This document shows, piece by piece, positions 1 through 7,471 of a stretch of 33,581 nucleotides of DNA (position 1 is its first letter; each line of letters begins with the position of its first letter). The notes under the pieces were generated by a model. The model saw only the letters and a program-made list of their open reading frames with translations. It made no database searches and was not told where the DNA came from. Origin of the DNA: CAZGQY01 sp964528035. GTDB lineage: Bacteria > Pseudomonadota > Gammaproteobacteria > Methylococcales > UBA1147. The position numbers and the translations under genes are program-made. Where the stretch lies: positions 1 to 33,581 of the forward strand of contig CAZGQY010000023.1 of the NCBI GenBank assembly GCA_964528035.1. Direction: 5' to 3'.

Positions 1-2
1 TT

Positions 3-179
3 GTTGCGGTCGGTCACCGCCTTGGACTTAAAGTGGTCGTTGAAGGGGTCGAAACAGAAGATCAGCATAGACTTGCAAAAGAGATTGGCTGTGATCTTGA
101 GCAGGGATATTTCTTTCACAAGCCGATGAATGCGAACGAAGTTTATACAGTATTGGCTCGTCAACAAGGGGTGCAATAA
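3..179 (+). CDS. EAL-domain cyclic-di-GMP phosphodiesterase, C-terminal end (partial)
   Basis: An open frame runs in from the left edge and stops with TAA at 177-179. The 58 visible residues contain LGLKVVVEGVET, then GCDLEQGYFFHKPM. These are the last conserved blocks of the EAL phosphodiesterase domain: the E-G-V-E-T strand with a catalytic Glu, and the terminal Q-G-Y-x-F-x-K-P. Family members hydrolyse c-di-GMP to pGpG. The EAL motif itself and any sensor, GGDEF or membrane domains lie outside the window, so the overall architecture is unknown. The frame ends 85 bp before the Tn3-type transposon, which therefore did not interrupt it. Confidence 0.9.
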   Translation, partial: VAVGHRLGLKVVVEGVETEDQHRLAKEIGCDLEQGYFFHKPMNANEVYTVLARQQGVQ

Positions 180-264
180 ACACCGGATCTTTATAAAATA
201 TTCGTAGCGGCTATCCTGAAAAGAATATTTGGTTGTACCCTCCGATGGTCGGTGTTTCGCAATA

Positions 265-305
265 TGGCCCAGTGCCCACGAAGCTGTGCAAAACGGCAAG
301 ATTTT
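265..305. repeat. Left terminal inverted repeat of the Tn3-type transposon
   Basis: 41 bp, the exact reverse complement of 4067-4107. It starts TGGCCCAGTGCCCACG rather than the GGGG typical of many Tn3-family ends. The TAA stop of tnpR (304-306) overlaps its inner edge by two bases. Confidence 0.9.
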
Positions 306-870
306 ATCCATGAACCGAAATACCACCGTTTTTTAATCGATCAACAGTTGCGACACCGACATTGAAATGGCGCGCGATAGCTCGGATGCTAACCCCTTCA
401 TCCAACATCCGCATAACTTCGTTCTGCTGATGGGTAGTGAGCTTAGGTTTGCGGCCGAATTTGACGCCTCGTTTTTTCGCAGCAATGCGGCCTTCTTCAG
501 TACGATCGCGGATGAGGCTACGTTCTAGTTCGGAAAGCCCTGCAAACACTGTCAGTAAGAACCTTCCCATTGAGCTTGTTGTATCTGCCCAAGGTTCTCG
601 CAGTGATCGGAACTCAGCGCCATAGTTTTCCAACGTCTTTGTAATTTCAAATAGATCATGTGTTGAACGCGCCAATCGGTCAAGACTGGTAATGATGAGC
701 GTGTCTCCTTTGCCGATCTCCCGCAACATGCGGGAGAGCTGTGGCCGTTTCCGGTTAGCACCGGTCAATTTTTCCTCGAATATCTTTTCGCAATTGGCTT
801 TCAACAGCTGATCGCGTTGGACCGACAAATTCTGCCCAGTCGTCGAGACACGTGCATAACCCATTATCAT
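304..870 (-). CDS. tnpR: Serine resolvase of the Tn3-family transposon
   Basis: 188 aa, the normal length for a Tn3-type resolvase. The N-terminus MIMGYARVSTTGQ carries the catalytic serine (Ser9) in the Y-A-R-V-S-T motif. A middle block has SLDRLARS, and the E helix region has GLSELERSLIRDRT. The C-terminus is a helix-turn-helix DNA-binding segment (about residues 145-182, with RAIARHFNVGVATVDRL). It resolves cointegrates made by the transposase at the res site just upstream (about 880-985). The start could equally be Met3. It lies downstream of tnpA on the same strand, separated by the res region. Confidence 0.95.
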   Translation of the reverse strand: MIMGYARVSTTGQNLSVQRDQLLKANCEKIFEEKLTGANRKRPQLSRMLREIGKGDTLIITSLDRLARSTHDLFEITKTLENYGAEFRSLREPWADTTSSMGRFLLTVFAGLSELERSLIRDRTEEGRIAAKKRGVKFGRKPKLTTHQQNEVMRMLDEGVSIRAIARHFNVGVATVDRLKNGGISVHG

Positions 871-879
871 GTCAAAACC

Positions 880-985
880 TTCATTTTTACTGCCCAGTTA
901 CGGAACGGAATAACGGAAACCACAACCATTTGATTTCCCTTGTTTAAAAATTCGTTCCGAAATTTATAAAATCCGGAACATCCAA
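880..985. promoter_or_regulatory. Probable res site for TnpR
   Basis: This lies in the only gap inside the transposon, directly upstream of tnpR. Positions 954-979 form a dyad: GTTCCG (954-959) and CGGAAC (974-979) around an AT-rich core centred on TTATAA. This resembles the crossover site I of Tn3 res (CGAAAT...TATAA). Closer to tnpR, 898-921 has repeated CGGAA motifs that could be accessory sites II and III. The subsite assignment is inferred from position and motif alone. Confidence 0.6.
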
Positions 986-1042
986 TGTCGCTAGCGGGAC
1001 GGGCGCTATAAAGATTCTCGACCATTTGTGTTATCAGGAATA

Positions 1043-3979
1043 TCATGCTGCCAAAGGTATTTCATCTAGCGGCAATCGGTGTTCCATATCGAGTTCGAAA
1101 ATTCCATAAGGATTGAAGTGGCTGTGCGGAAGGGGTGAAAGCGCAGCCATGTCACGTTCGGTCATGCGTTTTCGCCAGTCCGATTCGTTCAAGATCTGTT
1201 GGATCATCAACGTATTGATATAAACAAGGCTGCTTTGTAGTAAATGCAGAGCGAGGACCGAGATTTCCTGATCTTCTAGTCTATTGGTTGCCATCTCGCC
1301 GCCCTTGCCAAAATAGATAAAGCCGTTTACGCCGTTCCAACGTTCGATAACATTCAGACCTGTGTTAATTTCCCGGCGTAACGCTTCTGACGACAGGTAA
1401 TTGCACAGAAAGATAGTTTTCACTGCTTTACCGAGCTCGATGAGCGCGGCATAAGTTGGATGTTGTATGTTGCTACGTGTGAAACGCCGCAGGATGGCTT
1501 CGGGTTCTGCCGTGCGCTTCCCTAAGGCCGTTGCAAATTTAATCAATTCATCATATTGCTGAGCGATGAGTTCCCAGTTGATGGCCTTAGCGGCGAAAAT
1601 TGGCTCAAGATTGGGATAAACCTCTCGTGAACCCGTATTAATCGGCGCCAGCTTTAGTTTGTCGATTCCCTTAAAACGAGGCATCAGAGAAAAACCTAAA
1701 AGATGGCAAAAGGCGAAGGCAACGACACTCTGACCATGACTATCGACATATTGCCGATTGACTTCCATCTCGGTGCAGTGATGCAGTACGCCTTCTATCA
1801 TCGAGGCGACTTCTGATGATGAGCAACGTTTCAGTTGGGAGTAGATACACGCTGCGTTTTCGTCGACATGCCAGTAGATCATGACACCTCGCCCGCCATA
1901 ACGTACATGCCATTCAGTCATGAGGTTTTGATCCCAAGCTTCAAATTGTGTGGAGTCAGACGCACAAGCTGTCGTAGCTTCGCCCCATATTTCCGGTAAT
2001 CGTGCCTGAAATGTTCCGTTGACAACCCGCCTTATCGCGTCACGTAAACTGTCCTTATTTATATAGCGGCGACGTGTATGCAGGAGTTCTTTGTAGCTTA
2101 TTCCCTGTCGCCCGGATGCGAGACGCTTTAATCCTGCATTCGTGCCAAGACCATACAGTGTGAGCAACAAACGTCGCAAGACCTCGTTGGGTTCAGTGGC
2201 CTCTCGCGAGGCAGCGGAGGAGAAGGCTTTTGTGAAGCCAACCCTGAAATCAGTTTCCTTGAGCACATCGAGCAAGCTTGTTGCTGGCCATCGGTTACTC
2301 AACTCGTGTTTCAAGACTTCCAGATTAGGCGGGTCGGACTGCGCCTCCAGTCGCGCAACGGAAATAGTCGGTTTATTCCCTCTGTATTTGATCCTTACGT
2401 TAGGGTTACGTGGGAGATTCTCGTTAAAACGACGCAACGCCTCGGCCATTTTATCTTTGGTTTGCGCGATAAAGGCTTTTGAATCGGTTGGCCAATTTAA
2501 CGCAGCATAGTAACTGTCTCGGTTTGTCTCGAAATCGCCGGGTACATCCTCGTCTGGATTGCGGAAACGACCCGCACCTATTACCCAAATTTCTTTGCAG
2601 CGCAACTTTTCTCGAAGCGCATGCAACACACAAATTTCATAATTGATGCGATTGATCCGCTCTGTTCCGTCTGGCGCTTTTTCGATGACGATCTCACGCC
2701 ATTTGTTGCGCACAACACCCTCGATAGGAACCGCATCAACAGTAAAATATTGTTCTCGAGAATCCTGGTAGGCCTTGATTACTTCAATGGCATCCAGGGT
2801 CGTACGCCAAGCCGCATTGTTTGAACGAAATTCTAATACATCGAGTATACGTGGCAGCATCCGCCGATAATGATGCGCATAGGAAGACCGGATCTTTTTA
2901 TAGATCTTCTCCACATAGGCTGGCCCGCTTGAGCGAAATTCCTTCACCAGCTGTTCGATCGTTTGCTCACTTGCAACGGGGAATACGACATCTCGAACAG
3001 TGCCATCTGGATCATCCAATACCTCCTCGGCTATGCGGAATAGGATGTTGGTCTTACTGTGTACTTTGGTGATGCTGTTAACCAGCTCTTTGACTATTCT
3101 GCGTTCTGACCGGGCTGAAATTTTATGGATGACCTGGATGAGCAGATCGATAAGACTATCGATGATCTCGCCTTCACGTGGGACGCAATAAAAAACGAGC
3201 AGTGGATAGCGTATCTTTTGGGGATGGCGGCGAAGTTCCCAAGAATTTTCCGTGACCGCTCGCTGCCGATAACGTTTGATCAGTTTTGAGTTGATGCCAC
3301 GCAAAATGCCATTTGGAATTCCAATGGCGCGGAGGACCTCAAGTCGATCTATGGTTTGTAATACGCTTTTCAGACTCACTGCGCCCATATCAGCGCAAAG
3401 CTGGGAAAATTCGACTACACCTTCCTTGTCTTCAAGAATACCGTCAAGTTTTGCGCGGGTGGTTTTATTTAAACGATTGCAAATGGTTTGAAATAGCTGT
3501 TCCTCGAACTCACGCTCAGCGGATTTAATGATTCGTTCTAATCGATAACCTCCAGGCCGATCATATTGATTTTCAAGAAGCCATGCCGTAACCAGCTCGT
3601 CCAGATAGGCCCTATTCGGCACCTCTGGTAATATCTCTTCAATCAGCCATTTTCGGAAAACGACTTCGGCGCGTTTACCAAACGGTTCAATATCGAGATA
3701 TAAAAATATTTCTCGTCGATGCTGGCGACCTGATCTGCCATTACAATCGTAGTCCTCAAGACCGTCTGTTGGCGCATCAACTTGGAAACTTAAAAACTCT
3801 AGGATCGTACTCGCGATTTCCTGCATACATTTTGGAAAGCGAGCGTAAAGTTGATAATGTTTTAACTGGATAGCAAGCGCTAAACGACCCAGCGCCGCCT
3901 TACCTTTGAGAAGAGATCGGTCGTTATCACTCAATAGCCAATGTTCACTAAGGTCAGCTTCTGTCCAGACCTGTTTCAT
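1043..3979 (-). CDS. tnpA: Tn3-family transposase
   Basis: 978 aa, full length for Tn3-family TnpA (about 950-1010 aa). The N-terminal part (1-about 550) is the DUF4158-like end-binding region, with the opening MKQVWTEADLSEHWLL typical of this family. The C-terminal part is the DDE catalytic domain. Candidate catalytic residues are Asp near 673 (CASDSTQF), Asp near 746 (YVDSHGQ) and Glu near 894 (GGEMATN). It binds the 41-bp ends and carries out replicative transposition, leaving cointegrates that TnpR resolves. No frameshift or internal stop is seen. Its promoter should lie in 3980-4066, which holds repeated CGGAAC motifs like those in res, possibly an operator for TnpR. Confidence 0.95.
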   Translation of the reverse strand: MKQVWTEADLSEHWLLSDNDRSLLKGKAALGRLALAIQLKHYQLYARFPKCMQEIASTILEFLSFQVDAPTDGLEDYDCNGRSGRQHRREIFLYLDIEPFGKRAEVVFRKWLIEEILPEVPNRAYLDELVTAWLLENQYDRPGGYRLERIIKSAEREFEEQLFQTICNRLNKTTRAKLDGILEDKEGVVEFSQLCADMGAVSLKSVLQTIDRLEVLRAIGIPNGILRGINSKLIKRYRQRAVTENSWELRRHPQKIRYPLLVFYCVPREGEIIDSLIDLLIQVIHKISARSERRIVKELVNSITKVHSKTNILFRIAEEVLDDPDGTVRDVVFPVASEQTIEQLVKEFRSSGPAYVEKIYKKIRSSYAHHYRRMLPRILDVLEFRSNNAAWRTTLDAIEVIKAYQDSREQYFTVDAVPIEGVVRNKWREIVIEKAPDGTERINRINYEICVLHALREKLRCKEIWVIGAGRFRNPDEDVPGDFETNRDSYYAALNWPTDSKAFIAQTKDKMAEALRRFNENLPRNPNVRIKYRGNKPTISVARLEAQSDPPNLEVLKHELSNRWPATSLLDVLKETDFRVGFTKAFSSAASREATEPNEVLRRLLLTLYGLGTNAGLKRLASGRQGISYKELLHTRRRYINKDSLRDAIRRVVNGTFQARLPEIWGEATTACASDSTQFEAWDQNLMTEWHVRYGGRGVMIYWHVDENAACIYSQLKRCSSSEVASMIEGVLHHCTEMEVNRQYVDSHGQSVVAFAFCHLLGFSLMPRFKGIDKLKLAPINTGSREVYPNLEPIFAAKAINWELIAQQYDELIKFATALGKRTAEPEAILRRFTRSNIQHPTYAALIELGKAVKTIFLCNYLSSEALRREINTGLNVIERWNGVNGFIYFGKGGEMATNRLEDQEISVLALHLLQSSLVYINTLMIQQILNESDWRKRMTERDMAALSPLPHSHFNPYGIFELDMEHRLPLDEIPLAA

Positions 3980-4066
3980 CTTGCAACTCCCCGCAGAAAA
4001 TATAACGGAACATATTTGCGGAACGAGTCTAACTTGTAGTGTTAGGTCAAAACAAGTCTCTCAAAC

Positions 4067-4107
4067 AAAATCTTGCCGTTTTGCACAGCTTCGTGGGCAC
4101 TGGGCCA
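4067..4107. repeat. Right terminal inverted repeat of the Tn3-type transposon
   Basis: Perfect 41-bp reverse complement of 265-305. It lies 76 bp upstream of the start of the RES-module antitoxin-like gene, so it marks the boundary between transposon and module. Confidence 0.9.
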
Positions 4108-4182
4108 ATAAGTACGGATATTGACAAGAAGCATGATAATAACTATATTGCAATAGCTCGTCTTATTCACGTTAAGAGACAA

Positions 4183-4872
4183 ATGATGACCGTGCAACAA
4201 CAAGCTTTTCCGACTCTCGATCTTACTGTCGACGAAATCAGTAATCTACCTGCGGCACTACGCGAAAAAATCAAAGTAGCGCTCGGTGATCAAATTAAAG
4301 AGCCCAAAAGGTGGGTGCTCGTTGGCGCCGAAACCGCCGAGCAGGCTACGATCATGCGAAAGACCGTGAAGGCCGTAGGTCAGATCACACAACAGCGTCG
4401 TGCGGCCTTGAGTGCAGGAAATATCGAGAAGCTTGTCGATCTTTATCTCGAAGGCGAGAAACGTGCCGAGATTGACGAGGAAATTGAACTCGATAATGCA
4501 AGACTACGCGCGAAGTATCTCTCGGAAACCAAGTCGTACACGGCTGCTAAGATCAGGTCGCTCTCGCTAAAAGCCAAACCCAAAAACAAAAGCGAGCCAG
4601 CGTCACGCTGGAAACGCGAAAAAAAGATCTTCGCTATTCGTCATAGAGGTAGCGATTTTTTTCCTTGTTTTCAGTTCGCAGATGGATCGCCCTTGCCAGT
4701 GATAAAAACAGTGCTGACCCAACTGCCTGACGACATGACTCCGTGGCAAATCGCGTTCTGGTTTGCCTCCGGCAATGGCTGGCTTGACGGGAAAGCACCG
4801 CAAGAGGCTCTGAGTGATGTAAAGAGCGTTTTAGGTGCCGCAGACAGGATGCGTGAAACGGCGATTGGCTAA
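4183..4872 (+). CDS. Putative antitoxin partner of RES-domain toxin
   Basis: 229 aa from ATG 4183, preceded by AAGAGA. The open frame extends upstream to 4039, but that part would run through the transposon repeat, so the later start is preferred. Residues 1-150 are charged and probably helical, with no obvious Xre helix-turn-helix. The C-terminal 65 residues contain an IFAIRHRG strand, FPCFQF, PWQIAFWF and NGWLDGKAP. This pattern is typical of small proteins encoded next to RES toxins and of the toxin-binding domain of Xre/MbcA/ParS antitoxins. It ends 2 bp before the RES gene, which suggests translational coupling. The antitoxin role is inferred from this domain and context. It is longer than the usual partner (about 130-150 aa). 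Confidence 0.65.
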   Translation: MMTVQQQAFPTLDLTVDEISNLPAALREKIKVALGDQIKEPKRWVLVGAETAEQATIMRKTVKAVGQITQQRRAALSAGNIEKLVDLYLEGEKRAEIDEEIELDNARLRAKYLSETKSYTAAKIRSLSLKAKPKNKSEPASRWKREKKIFAIRHRGSDFFPCFQFADGSPLPVIKTVLTQLPDDMTPWQIAFWFASGNGWLDGKAPQEALSDVKSVLGAADRMRETAIG

Positions 4873-4874
4873 GC

Positions 4875-5510
4875 ATGTCGATCAAAAAGCCGCAATTGCC
4901 GCTATCGCCGCCGCAATATGTAATACTGAGAAAGAACAAGATACTTCACCGGGTCCACCAGACTGCGTATGCGGCATCGAGTTTCAATCCTTGCGCGGGG
5001 CAGCCAACCCGGTTCGCGCCGATCAAAGACAGTACCGGAAATTGCGTGCCCTCCCTATATGCTGGATCGACCGTGCGCGCGGCAATTCATGAGACGATCT
5101 TTCACGACATCCCAGCTAACGCCAGCATTAAAACGGTTCCTCGGCAAAACGTGCTGATCCGATCCCATTCGGAGGTGCAAACAGTTCGAGCGCTAAAACT
5201 CATCGAACTTCGCAACGTCAATCTCAACGCCTGGGGAATCACGCGGCGTGAGTTGATTGCGTCTAGCCCGAAACTATATGCGCAGACTGCGGAATGGGCC
5301 GAGACCATTCACCATGAATTTCCGAATGCGGAAGGACTTATTTGGACTTCGAATCAGTGTGACCCGGATGACGGTTATTTGTTTTTCGGGGACCGCGTTG
5401 TCGCGACCGATTTCTCGTTGGTGCAATCGCGAGACGGCGGAACCGACAAATCGTTTCTCAAGGATGTGAATGACGAAGGCAAGCTGCGCGGTATAACGAT
5501 CACGGTATAA
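4875..5510 (+). CDS. RES-domain protein (probable NAD-depleting toxin)
   Basis: 211 aa. The three residues that name the family are in place: Arg26 (HRVH), Glu73 (AIHETIFHD) and Ser159 (IWTSNQ). The flanking blocks FNP and TRFAP (about 37-49) and PSLYAGST (59-66) are also conserved. Characterised RES toxins degrade NAD+ (the mycobacterial MbcT and Pseudomonas RES-Xre systems). The gene starts 2 bp after its presumed antitoxin. No truncation is seen. Whether this copy is active cannot be judged, but the catalytic residues are intact. The pair sits between a Tn3-type element and an IS6 element, a typical accessory setting. Confidence 0.8.
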   Translation: MSIKKPQLPLSPPQYVILRKNKILHRVHQTAYAASSFNPCAGQPTRFAPIKDSTGNCVPSLYAGSTVRAAIHETIFHDIPANASIKTVPRQNVLIRSHSEVQTVRALKLIELRNVNLNAWGITRRELIASSPKLYAQTAEWAETIHHEFPNAEGLIWTSNQCDPDDGYLFFGDRVVATDFSLVQSRDGGTDKSFLKDVNDEGKLRGITITV

Positions 5511-5663
5511 TTGAGAACATGCATAACCGGGGAAGGCAATCAACCGATGTTATCATTGATCTTTGAGATGCTAAAAAACAGGTGTTTTCTGACAGGGATT
5601 TTGTTATGTAGAGAAATTGTCGTCTTACACTTTCCCCTCAAATTGAATCTGTGCCCTCAGAAC

Positions 5664-6458
5664 TGTTCTGTCAACTTCAGCACCGATCATTCACAATATC
5701 GCCATGAATAGCCGATCACAATATCATGGATATCGCTTTCCACCCGAGATCATCAGCCATACGGTTTGGCTTTACCATCGCTTCACGTTAAGCTTTCGAG
5801 ATATCGAAGACCTGTTAGCCGAACGCAGCATCGTCGTAACATACGAAACGGCTAGACAGTGGTGTCAAAAGTTTGGTCTCGATTATGCGAAAAAGTTGAG
5901 GAAACGGCAAGGTAAATTAGGGGATACGTGGTACATGGATGAGGTTTTCATCAAGATCAATGGAAAACGCCAATACCTTTGGCGTGCTGTCGATCAAGAT
6001 GGCGACATCGTGGATATTTTGGTTCAGAGCCGACGTGACAAGCGGGCCGCTCTGCGGTTTTTCCGTAAGATGCTGAAAAGTCAGGGTACACCCAGAAAAA
6101 TCGTGACAGATAAATTACGAAGCTATGGTGCCGCCTGGAAAGAAGTAATGTCTTCGGTCGGGCATTGTCAGGATCAATATGCCAATAATCGCGCGGAAGC
6201 CTCACACCGCCATACCCGACAGCAAGAGCGACAAATGCGGCGATTCAAATCACCCGGACAGGCGCAACGATTTCTCTCCGTGCACAGCCAAGTTCACAAC
6301 TTGTTTAACGTTGGTCGTCATCTTTTGAAAGCTCGTCATTATCGGATGTTCCGTGCACGCTCGCTTGATACATGGCAGCAGGTGGCGTGCGCCTGTTGAT
6401 AAAGGAGGATAATTTCTCTGCCATATTTTTATCTAAATTTCGGTAAGTTGACAAAGCC
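5664..6458 (+). mobile_element. IS6-family insertion sequence
   Basis: About 795 bp around one transposase gene, the size expected for IS6/IS26 relatives. The ends are imperfect inverted repeats: TGTTCTGTCAACTT (5664-5677) and the complement of 6445-6458, which reads GGCTTTGTCAACTT (11 of 14 identical). The flanking octamers do not match, so no 8-bp target duplication is preserved. The left end may have drifted or recombined. Confidence 0.7.
5704..6399 (+). CDS. IS6-family transposase
   Basis: 231 aa, close to the usual 230-240 aa. The N-terminus has the helix-turn-helix region YHRFTLSFRDIEDLLAER, with the ETARQWCQKFG segment. The DDE triad appears as Asp in DTWYMDEVF, Asp in IVTDKLRSYGAA and Glu in NNRAEASHRHTRQQER. 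All are family signatures. IS6 enzymes move by replicative cointegrate formation without a resolvase, so this copy can drive local rearrangements. The gene is intact. Confidence 0.95.
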   Translation: MNSRSQYHGYRFPPEIISHTVWLYHRFTLSFRDIEDLLAERSIVVTYETARQWCQKFGLDYAKKLRKRQGKLGDTWYMDEVFIKINGKRQYLWRAVDQDGDIVDILVQSRRDKRAALRFFRKMLKSQGTPRKIVTDKLRSYGAAWKEVMSSVGHCQDQYANNRAEASHRHTRQQERQMRRFKSPGQAQRFLSVHSQVHNLFNVGRHLLKARHYRMFRARSLDTWQQVACAC

Positions 6459-6596
6459 ATTCTCCAGAAACCCCCAATTCCAGATCTTTTTCGTCCTGAT
6501 TCGGTTTTGGAGGATTCACCAAGTAAATATATGCGCATAATGTATATTATGTTAAATATAAGTGAAAATTCTTACGAAACCTTCAATACTCTTTTC

Positions 6597-7064
6597 CTAT
6601 AAGGCGATCTCACCGAAAATATTGAAAGGTAGATTTTCAGCGGCCCGGATTATTTCTTTGTCTAGAGTTGCAAGAGCACATTTTTGCTGCAATGCCAAAA
6701 TCACGTAGGATGCATCGTACGTTGATAATCCGTGCGAATTTGCAAAGTCAAAAAGTTTGCAGGGTGTTTCTTCGCCTCGAATCACCCAACACAAATCAAA
6801 CAGTGTTGCCAGGTATTTCATACTGTCCTGATGTGAGACAGTTCCCTTTTTTGCGTAGTAATTCACCACGAAAGACGATTCGTAAACCCAAACATATGGA
6901 ACCATGACCTGAGGCTTTTGGGTATCAATATGGCTTAGAACATGCTGCGCATAGTATTGATCGCATTGTGATCCGTCTTTGAACAACCAGCGCATCATCA
7001 CACTGTTATCGACAACAATCGCGTCGGATATAACTTGATCTTTCGCCAAGGTATTAAAGACCAC
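6597..7064 (-). CDS. PIN-domain ribonuclease toxin (VapC-like)
   Basis: 155 aa, GTG start overlapping the end of the antitoxin gene by 11 bp. It has the four acidic residues of the PIN fold: Asp19 (IVVDNSV), Glu62 (WVYESSFV), Asp117 (STYDASYVILA) and Asp135 (LATLDKEI). VapC toxins are Mg-dependent endoribonucleases, many cutting tRNA or 23S rRNA. The target here is unknown. It is expressed with the Phd-family protein upstream and should be neutralised by it. An AAAGG about 8 nt before the GTG supports the start. Confidence 0.88.
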   Translation of the reverse strand: MVFNTLAKDQVISDAIVVDNSVMMRWLFKDGSQCDQYYAQHVLSHIDTQKPQVMVPYVWVYESSFVVNYYAKKGTVSHQDSMKYLATLFDLCWVIRGEETPCKLFDFANSHGLSTYDASYVILALQQKCALATLDKEIIRAAENLPFNIFGEIAL

Positions 7065-7290
7065 GCTGCCGGCCTTTACTAATGACCGACTCTATTGTTT
7101 CCCGGACGTCCACAGGTTTTAGTGTCACCAGGTATTTAAGCGCATCGTCAACCGGTAATCGATCCTGGATTGGTAGGATACGCGCAATGGGTTTGCCATG
7201 TTTGAGGACAATCACGGGTTCGCCGGACGAATGCGCCTGGTTGATAATCGAGTTTGCATTCTTATTCAGGTCAGCCATTGTGACTTGCAC
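7054..7290 (-). CDS. Phd/YefM-family antitoxin
   Basis: 78 aa, starting GTG at 7290 with a Shine-Dalgarno GAGG six bases upstream. The sequence ADLNKNANSIINQAHSSGEP followed by VIVLKHGKPIARILP is the canonical N-terminal Phd/YefM DNA-binding fold. The C-terminal part would wrap the toxin. It is the first gene of the pair with the PIN toxin (11-bp overlap). The promoter (7320-7348) overlaps a long palindrome (7308-7333), which fits autorepression by the antitoxin or the complex. Confidence 0.9.
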   Translation of the reverse strand: MQVTMADLNKNANSIINQAHSSGEPVIVLKHGKPIARILPIQDRLPVDDALKYLVTLKPVDVRETIESVISKGRQRGL

Positions 7291-7307
7291 GGATCACCTC
7301 TATTTAA

Positions 7308-7333
7308 TTAGTACGTATAATAATACGTACTAA
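7308..7333. promoter_or_regulatory. Palindromic operator of the Phd/VapC operon
   Basis: Perfect 11-bp arms, TTAGTACGTAT (7308-7318) and its complement (7323-7333), separated by 4 bp. It lies 17 bp upstream of the antitoxin start and covers the -10 element. It is the likely binding site for the antitoxin, by analogy with other Phd/YefM operons. Confidence 0.75.
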
Positions 7334-7348
7334 GTCTATTTTAATCAA
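7320..7348 (-). promoter_or_regulatory. Probable sigma-70 promoter of the Phd/VapC operon
   Basis: On the minus strand, TTGATT (7348-7343) and TATTAT (7325-7320) are spaced by exactly 17 bp. The -10 element falls inside the palindromic operator. Confidence 0.6.
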
Positions 7349-7471
7349 GGGATCTGTTACTTCAAATTTATTAATAGGATCGCAGAACCTGCAAACATCG
7401 CCATTTTCTGCCCACTTCAATTGACAAACAAGTATCGTCCGCAACAGATCAGCCAGATCTCAGGCTGTTTC

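Larger units (their letters stand above)
265..4107 (-). mobile_element. Tn3-family transposon (tnpR-res-tnpA)
   Basis: This is a unit-length element of about 3.84 kb bounded by perfect 41-bp inverted repeats and holding only a serine resolvase, a res region and a 978-aa transposase. No passenger gene is visible. If the ends are taken at the GG (266 and 4106), the flanking pentamers are AATAT on the left and AATAA on the right. That is a 4/5 match, not the exact 5-bp duplication expected for Tn3 elements. Both genes are intact, so the element could be active. The RES-type module to the right begins outside the right repeat. Confidence 0.85.

Noticed and set aside
4039..4182. Upstream extension of the RES-partner frame
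   Set aside because: It reads through the transposon inverted repeat. The ATG at 4183 is preceded by AAGAGA and fits the protein better.
265..5510. RES module as a passenger of the Tn3-type transposon
   Set aside because: The module lies outside the right inverted repeat (4067-4107), and no third copy of the repeat was seen further right.
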